Of a stretch of 64,000 nt of DNA, positions 20,736 to 32,850 are shown piece after piece. The stretch is taken from the NCBI RefSeq assembly GCF_003254395.2, contig NC_037647.1:5010752-5074751 (forward strand). The letters are read 5' to 3'. The notes under the pieces are model-generated. The model worked only from the letters and a program-made list of their open reading frames with translations, was not told the DNA's origin and made no database searches. Each line of letters begins with the position of its first letter. The first letter of the stretch is position 1. Made by a program: the position numbers and the translations under genes. The DNA is from Apis mellifera (Eukaryota > Arthropoda > Insecta > Hymenoptera > Apidae).

Positions 20736-21946
20736 CAGGGGATGAATTGTGAAGAATTCGTTGAGTTAAATATTTTGGTGAATTTTCTTGGTAATTTAGG
20801 GGATGAGGATTGTAGAGGTTAGGGGTTTGTGAAGAGATGATTGGAAATGAAATTTGTGGAAGGAGAATTTCTTTGGTAATTTAGGGGATTTAAGGGGATG
20901 ATATATGTGTGAAGAGTTGAGGTAAAAATTGAATGAGGGAAACATAGTTCATATATGTAACTGTATAATAGAACTTATAGATTATTCTCACACCTAGGAA
21001 CGATTTAATTAGATAGGGAAGCAGGTTTAATTTGAAGAAATTTAATCCATACTAAGAAAAAAAATTTCTGTAATGAAATTTAGATGAATGGAATTTTGTT
21101 AAATGAAGATAAGATAGAGTAATATGTTATAATAAGATACCTATTATTATTATTATTATTATTAGCAAATTGTGAGATAAGATTATTCAATATATTCCAA
21201 TTAATTAAACCGGCGAATAAAAAAAGAAGAAGCAAAAATTATATTTAAAGAGAAAGTGATGGGAAGGAAAGAAAGAAAAAGAAAAAGAAAAAAATCTAAA
21301 AATCTCGAGTTAATTTGAAAAACTTGTCAGTACTAAATCATGTTTATGCAACGAGGTAAAATTGCTATTAACTTCGATGCATAAATTTCTCTAATTGATC
21401 GGAAAATTATTTAAAATTGCAAAGTGGGTCAAGTAATGTCATCCCACTAATGGATATATGAGTTATGATTTGAAGAAGAAGTTGCTCATTTCATTTTTAA
21501 TTTAAAATACGTAATAAATAGCTTCTGCTTCATTGAGAAAGCTCGTCTCATTTTGGTTATTATATATATATAAAAAAAAAAAAAAATTATTTTATACACG
21601 CTCAATTTCACGATTCATATTTTACGATTGATACTTTAAAATTAAATTTCAAAATAAATATCCACGTCGTCTCTTCGTATAATCTCTTCATATCTTCTTC
21701 TACATTTTTCCTCACATGCAAAAAAAAAAAAAAAACGCTCGATAAATTATCGAATTACGCGATAATTATCTTCGATGTATAATGGAGACGATTTCGTGTT
21801 TCGTCAGGATGATTAATTTCTCTTTTAAATCAATTAAAAAAAAAAAAAAAAAAAGAAAAAAAGGCAAATTTCAAACGAACTGTATAAAATTTTCCGATAC
21901 ATCGATTGAAACATGTCGAAGCAACAATTTTATTATATTCTTTCAG
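20736..21946. other. AT-rich spacer with an ATT microsatellite
   Basis: A G-rich start (20736-20900) repeats the word TGGTAATTTAGGGGAT twice. An (ATT)n tract lies at about 21142-21164. The rest is AT-rich with A runs at 21571-21586, 21720-21735 and 21836-21854. I see no gene. Confidence 0.55.
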
Positions 21947-22183
21947 GTTAAAGATCCCTATCCACACCACGTGCTGAATGTCATTGATGCATTTCTCGAT
22001 TGCATACGCTTTCTCCGATCAATTCTCAACTTCAACTACTTAAATAATAAAGTAGTCCCTCAAGAAAAGTCGAAGTTGAAGTCTATACGAAAAAGAAGAA
22101 GAAGAAACAATTTTAGCCTATTATATTATTACATTTTTTCATGGTCAAATTCGTTTCGTGCCAACAAATTTTTGTACGGATAA
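21947..22183 (+). CDS. Weak candidate terminal exon, unknown protein
   Basis: A good acceptor, TTATTATATTCTTTCAG (ending at 21946), is followed by an open frame starting VKDPYPHHVLNVIDAFLDCI that ends at TAA 22181-22183. The first 35 codons have mixed third positions and a plausible amphipathic segment (VIDAFLDCIRFLRSIL). The last third is Lys/Arg-rich, then Phe/Tyr-rich, and looks non-coding. AATAAA occurs downstream at about 22348. No donor or partner exon is visible and no family is recognised, so chance is a serious alternative. Confidence 0.2.
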   Translation, partial: VKDPYPHHVLNVIDAFLDCIRFLRSILNFNYLNNKVVPQEKSKLKSIRKRRRRNNFSLLYYYIFSWSNSFRANKFLYG

Positions 22184-24757
22184 AAATAATAATAAAAAAG
22201 AGAGGGAAATTTATATCCAAGTTAAATCAAACGTGCTATGCAATAATATCTCTAATATCTTCGAATTCCTTTGCAATTTCAACTTCAAGTCGTCCAATCC
22301 AACGACCCATCTTATTACACCGGATCATCATCCGCGACTAATCTACTGAATAAATCTCTTCGCGATACTTCGAAAGCGTGGAATGTGTTCAATCGTGTTT
22401 CATCGTGTTATAATCCTGCCTCAGCATCTTTGTATCGTCCAACATCTGTCAGAGCTTCGCAAATTCGTTTCAAGAATCACCGTGTTACGGTATTCTCGAA
22501 CCTGTCTTCGAAAATATTTCTGTCAGACTGGATGGATAATGTTATGGCTGGCTCAGCATGATTGAAATTATTCGTCGAATTCCTCGTATTGTTCGAATAT
22601 ATTCCTGTTGCCGGTAGTTGGTGGCGGAAATTCACGATTAAATCTGTTACAAGATAGTGATTTTATCTTGTGGAAGATTTGATAAAATTTACGATTCTTC
22701 CTTCTCTTGTGGATAATAATTTGATTGTTAGAAAAATGGAAAAAGTTGCTCGAACAATAATTTGAAATGTAATAGATATACTTGAAAATCGACAGAAAAT
22801 TTGCATAATTATTTAATTTTAATGCCAATCGCGAGCAGACACATTGGAATAACACTGGAGAACAGGATAAACACTTTGATCAACTCGAGGTAAATTATTC
22901 GTTTTGTATAAAAATGTGTTGCACGGTGTTGAAGATGATAGATATTTTTATTTATTTTATTTATTTATTTTTTTAAGGATAATTTTTAAAACACGAATCG
23001 TGTATATTTTAATATGGAAGAATTAATAAAATATTTGTTTGAAATATATTTCATTTCGGTCACCCGATATATATTCGAATACCTGCTTTCTTTTATAACC
23101 GAGCAAATTCAAATAGCTTCTAATAATGATTGCAATTTGAATACAAAGCCTAGATCGAATGTGTTCTTTCGATAAAAAGTGAGAACAGCGGCCTGAACAA
23201 GGTTTTATTTTATGCACGAGCATTCACACTGTAAATTAAACTGCTTATTAGCGAGGCACGATGATTATGATAATTTTTATTTAGAGAGGAAAAAAAATAA
23301 AAAGGAAAAAAGAAAGGAGAAAAGAAATTTACTTACAATTTTCCACGAAATTTGTATTATCAAATTTAATCATCTTTCGTTCCTTGTAGATTTATTACAA
23401 GTGAAATTAAATTTGACAACAATTGAACGATGTTGCATATATAATAAATTTGTGAAATGTTAGAAAAAGAATCGTGTTGTCAAAAAGTCAAACATATATC
23501 AAATATTGGAAAAGCATTCGTCTCGAGCAACACTTGTTGCGCGAACAACAAGTTGCTGCTACTTCGATATATATATATATGTAAAAGTTTGCAAATTAAT
23601 TTATGCTCTATCATGCTGACAAACGGAATTCTTGGTTGGCATAATGTGTTACATAAATATTCTATCGAGAATTACGTATAAAGTGGCGAAAGTTGCGCGA
23701 AAGAAAATATTTCCTACCTTATAACCGTGTAGATTATCACGTGCAACTATGATTTATTCCACACCCCCGTATGAATAAGTAATTCCTACTTTTCACAATT
23801 AAATTGCTTGTTGTTCGTTCGTTAATGGCATCATGTCATAGCGAACAAGTATGACTAACAAGAAAATTCTACAAGTATATTATAATACTTGCACTTGTTC
23901 GCCTACTAAATTCCTAGCCAACCTATATTGCACGTTAAATTTTAATCTGCAATATTGCAAGTTTTATTTAAAATAAAAACATATATATATCACGTTACGT
24001 TATTTCTATTAATAAAAATATTATACTACATTTAATTCAATAAATATAATATAAAAAATGTATGATATTGGAAAGAAAAGACTGTTGTATAAAATATTAA
24101 ATGAAATTTTGCAACTATATAAAAAATTAATAATAAATCTGATTCATAAAATAAATAAAAACTTAATAAATTTATTGATACAAAAACTAATAAAGAAATT
24201 ATTAACATCGAATTTAATTAAGAAACAATTTATTCTATTATTATTTAAAGAATCCAAAAATTTATAAAGTTGATATAATCGTAACATTATTTTAAAAGCA
24301 ATATAGGAAACATTGTATTTCTAACAATTCTCAACAATGAAATTCAAAATATAGAATAAAAAATCATTTCGATCGAATAACGAAACGATTTAAAAAAGGA
24401 ATTATTAATTTATAATTATTTAAAAATCTAGCTTGATAAACCCTAATTTATAATCCGTCAAAAATATTCCAACCTAATGCAACATTGTTCCCAAACCTTT
24501 ACCACTTAGAAAATTCCTATAACTTCCCTAGAACGTAAATATCCCCTACATATCGATGCAATTAAATCACCTTCTTCTCACGGCATTTCTCCATCCAATT
24601 TTAAGTAGCCAATCGCGCTTTTCGAGCAAACTCCATTTCTCAGAACAAATATTGCTACATATTTTTATTCATTGTCACGTACAAGCCTTGAAAGAATCTT
24701 TAGAAGAGGGAAGAGCTAATCCTATTAAATTATTCTGTGTTCAACACGAGAAGAAAA
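22184..24757. other. AT-rich spacer with a stem-loop at 23841-23902
   Basis: The DNA is mostly AT-rich. GCGAACAAGT (23841-23850) faces ACTTGTTCGC (23893-23902), and inside it CAAGTAT (23872-23878) faces ATACTTG (23885-23891), which gives a nested stem with a 21-nt one-sided bulge. Related AACAAGTTGC words occur at 23530-23560. A plus-strand open stretch at 24058-24267 is Lys/Ile/Leu-rich and AT-driven. No gene is seen. Confidence 0.45.
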
Positions 24758-25067
24758 TTCATAAAGTACTAGGCTTAAAGGTTTGTAAGGTTTGTGAATA
24801 GCATTAGTTCCATTTTTATCTTTCTTGATGACTTGGTGATTCGTAAATGATGAATATTTATAATTTTGTATTTTATTATTCAAATCGAAGTAACTGTCTC
24901 GAAAAATATTATTTTAAAAAAGAAAAGAAAGATATTGATTCTATCCAATTCTTTAAGCTAATTGATATAAAGATGTTAAGAAAAATCGAGACGGAAGAAA
25001 GCTCAGGAATGGAGTTTAATTTTAAAAAGCAAAAACTTTGCTAGTTTTTTCGAATGGAAGAAGAAAA
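24758..25067 (+). repeat. Dispersed repeat, copy 2 (first copy at 16012)
   Basis: This copy has the same ordered words as 16012-16297, with insertions such as a doubled GGTTTGTAAGGTTTGTGAATAGC. Identity by eye is roughly 75-80%, so the copies are old. No open frame is shared between them. Confidence 0.85.
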
Positions 25068-28000
25068 TTCATGGAAATTTTCTCAGATGGTGTCACGATC
25101 GAATAATTGAATGAAGAAAAGAGTAGAAACAAACGATTGGAATAATAAACGTGTGAAAATAATAGCGAAAAAAAGGTTCCTATACTTGCTTTCAAATCCG
25201 CGATGTTTGAATAATATACTCGCCTCGTATAATATACGCGCGTGATCCTCGAATATTATACGTTTCGACGGTGTTTAAATAATGATTTTTAACCGCGCCA
25301 CCCTGTATACGAGCGAGCGTTAAAAAACGCGCGAGCCAGGATAAATATATTAACCCGTGTCTGAACGCGGCGCGTTGCATTCGCACAGAGAGATATCGCT
25401 ATCTTTCGCGAAGCCAAAGCCTTCCACGGATACGAATATATTTAGCCCGTCTCCACTCGGCCCGATCGTAATATTCCATCGTTCGAGCCGATTCAACCGC
25501 TCGAATATTCATGAGAGCGTGGCCCGACGACTCCTCCATTTTTGACGCTCCCTTCGACGTAAGAATGTCTTCAAGTGAAACGACAGTAGCAAACGTGTAA
25601 AATATAACATGGATCTATCCTCCATCTATTATAAGAAAAATTGGAACAAGAAAACTTTTAGAAAATCGATAGTTTGAAGAATAAAAATCTTCGATCTGAA
25701 ATCTCATTTCAGAAAATTATTTATTTATCACGTTGAAACTCGACACTGGTTAACAAAGTGAAACTAAACACGGGACAGGGTGCACGAGCCTCGAATTGAC
25801 GTGTGTAATGAGCCTGTAAGAAAGTTTTGTTATTTTTCACTGGACGTACATACATATATACCGACGGGGACGTTCGTGGTTGATTAAATCTGCGGCCGAG
25901 ATCAAGGAGGGTTCCGTGTCCGGCTTGATTATCGAGAGAAATCTGCGAAACTCTGTTGCACGCGCGTGTAATTGGTTCGAGCGGCGTTATGTTAAGAGCG
26001 AAGCTCGTTTTTCGACGTTAAATCACTTCCTCCTCGCTCATCTTTCATCTCCTGTATTCTGTATATTCGAACGCCACACTCTTGTCCTTTATTCTTATTC
26101 TTTTTTCGGCCAAAAATTTGCGAGATATTTAGAATAGATAGAAAAGTAAATTTTTCTTATTCTATATCCTGTTTGGAAAAATTCACAAGCATACCATTTC
26201 TTTATATTTATTCTCTTTTTAAAAGGTGCAGGTTTTAAGATAGGATTTTAATAACAAGTATCGCCATCTTTTGTCACCACTTCGAACTACATTTTTAAAG
26301 TCGAAACTTATCTATCTCGTCGTTAATCCTAAAAACAATGTTCAAGTTAAAAATCTATTCAACGCAAATAAAATGTCGTTCACTCGTTGAATAACCCTTT
26401 AACATCGAATACGACGATCCATCGAGTTCTTCAAACAGAAGAACGGGAAATCAACGTTTCACCAGCGTTCATAACCAACGCGCCTTTTTTCCCCTCTTCT
26501 TCTTCCCTTCTTTTCTTTCCTTTTTCTCTTTTTTCTTTCACAAGAAAGCCGAGGATATTTCTTCGTCAGTCCACTCCGTTTCCTAACCCGGTCACTTCGA
26601 TAGTCATGTAAATGATGAGGTAATTTCAATGCCTGATACATCATGCCATAGTTGCACCACATTTGCTGGCGCGCACGTAACCACGTATTGTCCACGTCTG
26701 CATCTTTATCTTCGTGGCATGGCAATTTGACAAGCGGAAAGAATACATTTGTTATTGCGCAACACCTTTTTCTATTTTTCTTCTTCTCCGGGAGATCCGG
26801 GATTGGACTTCTTTTCGATAGAAAAGAACAGGAAGAATAATTTTCTTGTCGATCGTTTGTCGAATTTTCTTTTCCAATTTTTCCTCTGACAGACTGTTAA
26901 AATATAATTAGATTAAGAATCGAGAGGAAAGAGCCATTCTTTTGACAATTAAAAATAAACAATGTGTATTATTTTCTTTCAAAAAAAATATATCAAGATT
27001 CTTCGATAACTTGAATCCAAGGTTTCTATAAAGTAATATAAAATGCGTGCGCGACCAAATAACCTGTTCCTTTCCGCTGAACTTTGAACGGAAGTCGAAT
27101 GAAGAAAGGGGGGAAGAGGAGGAGGCACGAATTCGATCGATGAGGAAGATCGAGGATAAGTGCGAGGTCGTGCAAGATTGCCGGGGACTGATCAAGCCTC
27201 GTTCAACTCAGATCAACTCCGTAGATAAATTTGTATAAAGTGATCAGATAAATAAGGGGGATAAGCGTGATTAAACAGAACAGGCGGATGAATGAAGACG
27301 ACGATCCGAGTGACGAACGAGTGAATATTTTTATTCGAGTCAACATTGATTTATCAGAAATATATCTTCACTTGTTTCGAGTAATTGAATAAAATCCGAA
27401 ACAAATCAATTTCACTGGTCTCTGCCATCTTTTATTTCTTTGTCGAAATTTTTTGATTTTATTCCAAAAGTTGAAGTTAATTGAATCTCGTTCGAAAGAT
27501 TATGCGTAATGAAAGATTAACGCGTGTTCCTCGAAATAGATAGATTTTTAAGTCTAAGCTTTTTAATATTTCATAAATAATTTAATTTTGATATTAAATT
27601 AAAATTAAAAATTTAAATTGAAAGATGTCATTAAAGAAAAGATATTTTGAATAATATAGATAATGTTATAATATATTTTATATATTATTTAATTATATTT
27701 TAATTTGAATTTTTAAATAAATAATCTAAAATTAAATAAAATGATTTAATTTAAAAATTTAAGTTATTTTATTTAAATAATAATTTAGTTAATTTTATAA
27801 AATTTGTTTTGTTTAATATTTATTTTAAAATGTTTTTATTTAATTTAATTTTATTCTAATTTATTTGATGTTATTCGCATTCTTTTTTCAAATTTACAAC
27901 ACGAAACTGTCGATACATGAAAAGAGTCTCTCTCCGAATTTTTCATCCAATTTTTGCAATTGGGATAACAATGTTGATAATAAACACGAATGCCGAAAAT

Positions 28001-28154
28001 AAGGCGAGTATATAAAACGAGCATGGATAGGATAAAACCGCGACGACAGTTAATGCGTTTCGTTTTTATCTCGACACGGAATCTTGGACACTTTAATCAT
28101 CAACAAAGCAACAGGCGGCAACGGAAGAGGGAGACGTGATGGTAGGAGCGAGCC
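25068..28154. other. Spacer with several CpG-rich stretches
   Basis: CpG-rich DNA occurs at about 25190-25560, 25860-26110, 27030-27300 and 28000-28150. Between 27540 and 27880 the DNA is almost pure A/T. On the minus strand 25300-25280 reads TATACAGGGTGGCGCGGTTAA, which resembles a mobile-element end, but no partner was found. No gene is recognised. Confidence 0.45.
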
Positions 28155-28226
28155 ATGGGAGTGTCTGATATGATTTATTCGCTCGGCGCGCTTTTATTTT
28201 TGGTGCGCGATCGTCGCGCGGATAAG
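28155..28226 (+). CDS. Candidate first coding exon, unknown protein
   Basis: GAGCCATGGGA at 28151-28160 is an excellent start context. The frame reads MGVSDMIYSLGALLFLVRDR and four more codons to a strong donor, GATAAG|GTAAGCTGC (donor at 28227), exactly in phase. An in-frame TAG lies four codons upstream, so the ATG would be the start. The central SLGALLFLV is hydrophobic and could be part of a membrane or signal segment, although it is short. No later exon was found and no family is recognised. A 72-nt match of this kind can arise by chance. Confidence 0.28.
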
Positions 28227-31200
28227 GTAAGCTGCTAGGCATCGATCAATCGAACAAAACAGAAGGGGGGGAGAGAGAGAGAGAGAGAAAAATAAGAGAA
28301 TAAAATAAAATAAAATAGAATAAAAAGCAGAGATACGGTGTTTAATGAAGGCGAGGATGGATATACTTGGATCAACGCATGAATGGGTATCCAGTTTGAA
28401 CGTTTTAATGGAGGAATACTTGGACGATTGGGAATATGTATCAAGTTATTCTATCAAGTTTTTGTTTTTGTTTCGTGGAAAAATTCTAGCCTTTTCTTTT
28501 TTAATTAGAAAGTTTGCCTGAATGAAATTCTTCGTGATCTTTCAGAGAGATCTTTTGTCGTTCAAGGAATGGGAAGAAGAAGATATGGATATTAAAAATA
28601 AATAAAAAGCAATAAACGCTGATAATTCGAACTTAAATTGTATCAATAATTCAAACGCAAATTTTCCCTTAAAAATCTGAAAAATTTCGTTTTCGTCCAA
28701 CTACGAGGAACCATAAATCACACGGTAAACGAAATCAGTCGCGGTATTTCACGATTGCGGCTCGCATAATCGTAAATTTTCGATTCTGCCATTTTGTTTC
28801 CATCTCCACAAAGTGGCACAACAACCACGACTAATGCGGTCTGACCACAGCCATCAATCTCCGCGTGTTCAAAACATGATCGCGTAAACCTATGAGCAAA
28901 CTATAGGGGACGAACATTAGGTTTCTTTCACACGATAATGACCAAAAAACAAATATCGATCCTCGTTACGTTAAGATACGATCGAGAAAGAGTGGAATAT
29001 TTTTACAAAGAAAATTCGAAAAGATAAGAAAATCTTTTTACGATTGATTGGAGTATTAAGTTTGTCAAGAAGAAATTAAAAAAAATGTAATTTTTAATTC
29101 ACTGTAAGAAAATCTTCAGATAAAATGATATTTTATAAGAAATAAAAAAATACTGAAACTTTGAGAAGAGTTGATTTCATTTAAAAAAAAAAATTATACA
29201 TAATCTGTTTACAAAATCTCATTAAAATCACGATTTTTGCTTGGATACCTTTTCGAATTCTTATCGTATCTGTGATAAATACTTGCACTGCTGTGTGAAA
29301 GATGCTTTAGAGAGAAGGAAGCAAGATTTCATTTGCCTTGTCAATTCGAAACGTTTGTCCTGAGACAGGCGAGCTGCAATTATATTTCCTCACAGACTTT
29401 GTCCAAAGAAAGATTCCTCCTCGATGCAACGCGAGTATTCGACGTTGAGACGAAATAAATACGAAAAAGGTAAAGATCGATTTTCTCGATAAAATAATTC
29501 TCCTCCAACGAATTATACTTATTCTTACTCATAATATGTGTAATATGTATAATAAAATAAGTTTGAAGAATTATTTGTTTTTCATTTCCCCAACTTCTTT
29601 CTGCAATCTTTCCTCTCGAATCGAAAATCTACAAATCTATAAATTATTTCGTCGAATCAGGAGCCGTCACAATCTATATATATTCTCGTTTGATCAAACG
29701 GTGGATCGACTTGTCGATTTCAATTAGCACGAGCTAACTTATCGAGTGTCTTTCTCGCTGTCGTTTAAACGACCAGTTGCAAAACGTTTGCCTCCGATTG
29801 TCACTAATAAGCTTCCCTCGGGTGAAATGTCGCCGATTATCTCGTCGATCTGTGTATTTTCAATCCCCGTGGATTAATTAGAGTGACCGAGTGAAATTTT
29901 GAATTCGTTGACAGGATTTCACTATTAAGAATTTTAAAAATAACAAAAAAAAAAAAAAAAAACAGATAGTATTTTTGTATAACTCTTCGATAGAAAGAGT
30001 TTTTATTTTATATCAATCAATTCGTGGTCGAATATCTTTCGAAGAAGAAATTTGGATTTTAAGAAAAAAAGACTGACATAGAAAATATAGAAAAATGTCG
30101 ATTGAAGCTTATTTATTAAATCACAAGAAACTGAAGTAAACTATTAGATAAAGAGAAACGTAAGTTCGTTAGAGAGGACTCCGAGACTCTCCATCACAAC
30201 GCCATCTCGTTTCTAAACATTTAATTAAACGTCCAGATAAGTAGTTGGAAGAAAATTTAATAGCGAAAATACACCGAGTGTATTTAATTCATTTTATAGC
30301 ACTATAAAAGTTAATTCCGTGTGTAATATTTATTTAGATACGAGTCGAAAGAAAAAAAAAAGAGAAGCTACCGAATAAAATGACAGACAAGATATTATTA
30401 TATTAGAAAAGAAATTTAACCGATTTAAAAACAGACCAAACGAATTAAAGATAAAAATTTCTTTTCGAAATAATGCGATTCGAAATTGATGGACAAAAAC
30501 TGTTATATAGAATGGAATCGGTCTAAAAAAGAAAATCTACGAGCAATCATCGTTTTCGATCCGGTTCCAAAGCCACGCTTGCAAAGGTTAATGCAGTCGC
30601 GGGTAATAAACTCTATCCAGCGTTGGCTGGATCCAACAGCTCTTCTCTCTCTCGTTAGGGGTCGAAAAATCTCGAGAGCGTTTTATCGTTAATTGCAGCG
30701 CCTTAGAAAGCGCGCCTCTGAGACGGATGGAAGAAAGATCGGGAAGAGACGAGAGAAATCTGCCAGAGGGGCGTAAAAATCGGACGGAAGCCGAGGGTCG
30801 ACGTTAATTTATGCTACCGTTTCAACGAACAAACTGTATTTATGACAAGCAATCGGGAATCACCGGCCAGTTTCTAGTTGGAAATTATTGAAACTCGAGT
30901 GAGGGGGGAGGAGGATACGTCGACGAGGATTTGAATCGAAATTTATCTCAAATGATAATTTAAATTATTCTAAAAATTATTCAACAAGCGAGTTTCGAAT
31001 CGATGCCATTCACACGCTTCTTCAAATCGAAGATGAAGCGATTTTTCTTCTTCTCTTCCACGAATCGTTATTTAAACCCAACATTAATTTCTATATCGCG
31101 AAACTATCGATATCCGATGAAGATAATCCGAATGATTGACAGAGAAATGGTTATGTTTTTATGCAAGAGTGTATTACGTGCGCATCTTCAGCTAAACAGA

Positions 31201-31533
31201 AATTGGCAACGGGTTTCAGATTGGAATTCCATGGAAAAACAGTACATGAATTTCGTGTTGAAACTCTTATCTTCACTTAGAGTGAGAATGGTAAAATATA
31301 AATACGTCCTCGCACATTCGTCACATTAACCGATTTTACTTTATGATTACCGATGATATCGGAATAGGTTATTACACCTTGCTATATAATATCGAATTAA
31401 ACTTACTTTCCATCTTAAAATTAATAACCTTTCCGACATCACATTTTTTTACGATCGTTGCAAATAAAATACGTGTTGTTTGCACAACAATTTTTCTGAA
31501 AGCATCAAACATCTTTATCCATTTTTTTTCAAA
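28227..31533. other. Spacer with simple repeats
   Basis: A (GA)n tract lies at 28270-28288, followed by (AAAAT)n to about 28326. An A run lies at about 29945-29962. A CpG-rich stretch occurs at 30590-30830. Adjacent 108-codon plus-strand open stretches at 31003-31329 and 31343-31669 have no recognisable domain, and the second runs into the tandem repeat that follows, so both are treated as chance. Confidence 0.5.
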
Positions 31534-31915
31534 GATCCAAATTCAAATTCCGCCACATTTCGAGAAAAATGAATTTTGTGTCCAAGTTATCCTCCATGAA
31601 TTCTCATCAGCGAGTTTTATTTATTTTTTCCCAAACAAGTGGATAACTCGTTTCGATCACATCGAATGATGCTTTGCAATCGTTCCAAATTGAAATTCCG
31701 CCACGTTTCGAGAAAAATTTTGCCTCCAAGTTATCCTTCATGGACTCTCATCACCTTTTATTTATTTTTTCCCAAACAAGTGGATAACTCGTTTCGAGAA
31801 AAATGAATTTTGCGTTCAAGTTATTCTCCATGGACTCTCATCGCCGAGTTTTATTTATTTTTTCCCAAACAAGTGGATAACTCGTTTCGATTACATCCAA
31901 TGACGCTTTGCTTTC
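31534..31915. repeat. Tandem repeat, three copies of 113-149 bp
   Basis: Copy 1 is 31534-31682, copy 2 is 31683-31795 and copy 3 is 31796-31915. All contain CAAGTTAT(C/T)CT(C/T)CATG, CTCTCATC, TTTTATTTATTTTTTCCCAAACAAGTGGATAACTCGTTTCGA. Copies 1 and 2 also share CCAAATT(C/G)AAATTCCGCCAC(A/G)TTTCGAG. Copy 3 lacks that start, while copies 1 and 3 share CACATCGAATGATGCTTTG or TACATCCAATGACGCTTTG at the end. The boundaries are thus staggered, as expected from unequal exchange. Confidence 0.92.
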
Positions 31916-32399
31916 GTTCCTACCCACTTAACAGCAATTGTGACCACCCTCCACGGACAAAAACTCCTATGCTCTTCTAAAAAGTGTGCAAAAGGCGTGT
32001 TCAGCAATTGTTTTCCAACGCCTGCTTGTATCGGATATCACCGATATCGCCACGAATATATCTCACTACGCTTCTTAGACCGACAAAGACGGATCTCCAG
32101 TCCCGTAACCGTGACTCAACACAAAAGGAAAAAGGAGGGGGAGGGGAGGGGAGAAAAGAAGGAAAAGAGAAAAAAGGAACGAAGGAAATAAGGAACGGCG
32201 TAACACGCTGACAAGCGGAGAGGAAAAAGATTGACTGAGAGAGATTAACGGAAAAAAGAAGGAAGAAAAAGTTAGTACAACGTATTAGGTAAGAGAGAAA
32301 GAGAGAGGAAGATAAAGGAAGGAGACGGAGGAAATTAGAGGAGCAATCAGAGGAAACGAGATCGAGCAACACTGTGCAACAACTTATGATTCCCTCTGG
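31916..32399. other. Purine-rich spacer
   Basis: From about 32120 to 32340 the plus strand is strongly A/G-rich, including three runs of four or five G at 32137-32151. Frames on both strands reflect that bias. No gene is seen. Confidence 0.5.
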
Positions 32400-32850
32400 C
32401 ATTTACATGATCATGAGTAGTGAGACGTTAAACATAGGCGTATCTGTAGAAAATCGGTGTGGTGTTTCTATGTGTTTATATCGATCTCGAGATCGTCAAT
32501 AGGATTCTACAGGATGTCGATATATTCGAGACATTGGAGGATCGATTTCTGAAACGAAATTTTTAATTAATTAATTAATTATTTATTTAAAGTAGCAAGT
32601 AATTTGAACTGGATGAATTAATCGATGAAAAATCGATTTACATTTACATGATCATGAGTAATGTAGGAAATCGTATCTGTAGAAAATCGGTATGGTGTTT
32701 CTATGTGTTTATATCGATAGGATTCTATAGGATGTTGATATATTCGAGACATTAAAACGAAATTTTTAATAAATGAAAATATTAATTAATTAATTATTTA
32801 TTTATTTAAGAAGTAATTTGAATTGGAAGAATTAATCGATTTCCATGGCG
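32400..32850. repeat. Tandem duplication, 241-bp unit
   Basis: CATTTACATGATCATGAGTA starts both copies (32400 and 32641). They continue in parallel through CTGTAGAAAATCGGT, GGTGTTTCTATGTGTTTATATCGAT, AGGATTCTA(C/T)AGGATGT(C/T)GATATATTCGAGACATT and TTAATTAATTAATTATTTATTTA to ATTAATCGAT. The second copy is shorter by several small deletions. Confidence 0.93.

Noticed and set aside
31003..31669. Two adjacent 108-codon plus frames
   Set aside because: No domain, AT-driven content, and the second runs into the 31534 tandem repeat.
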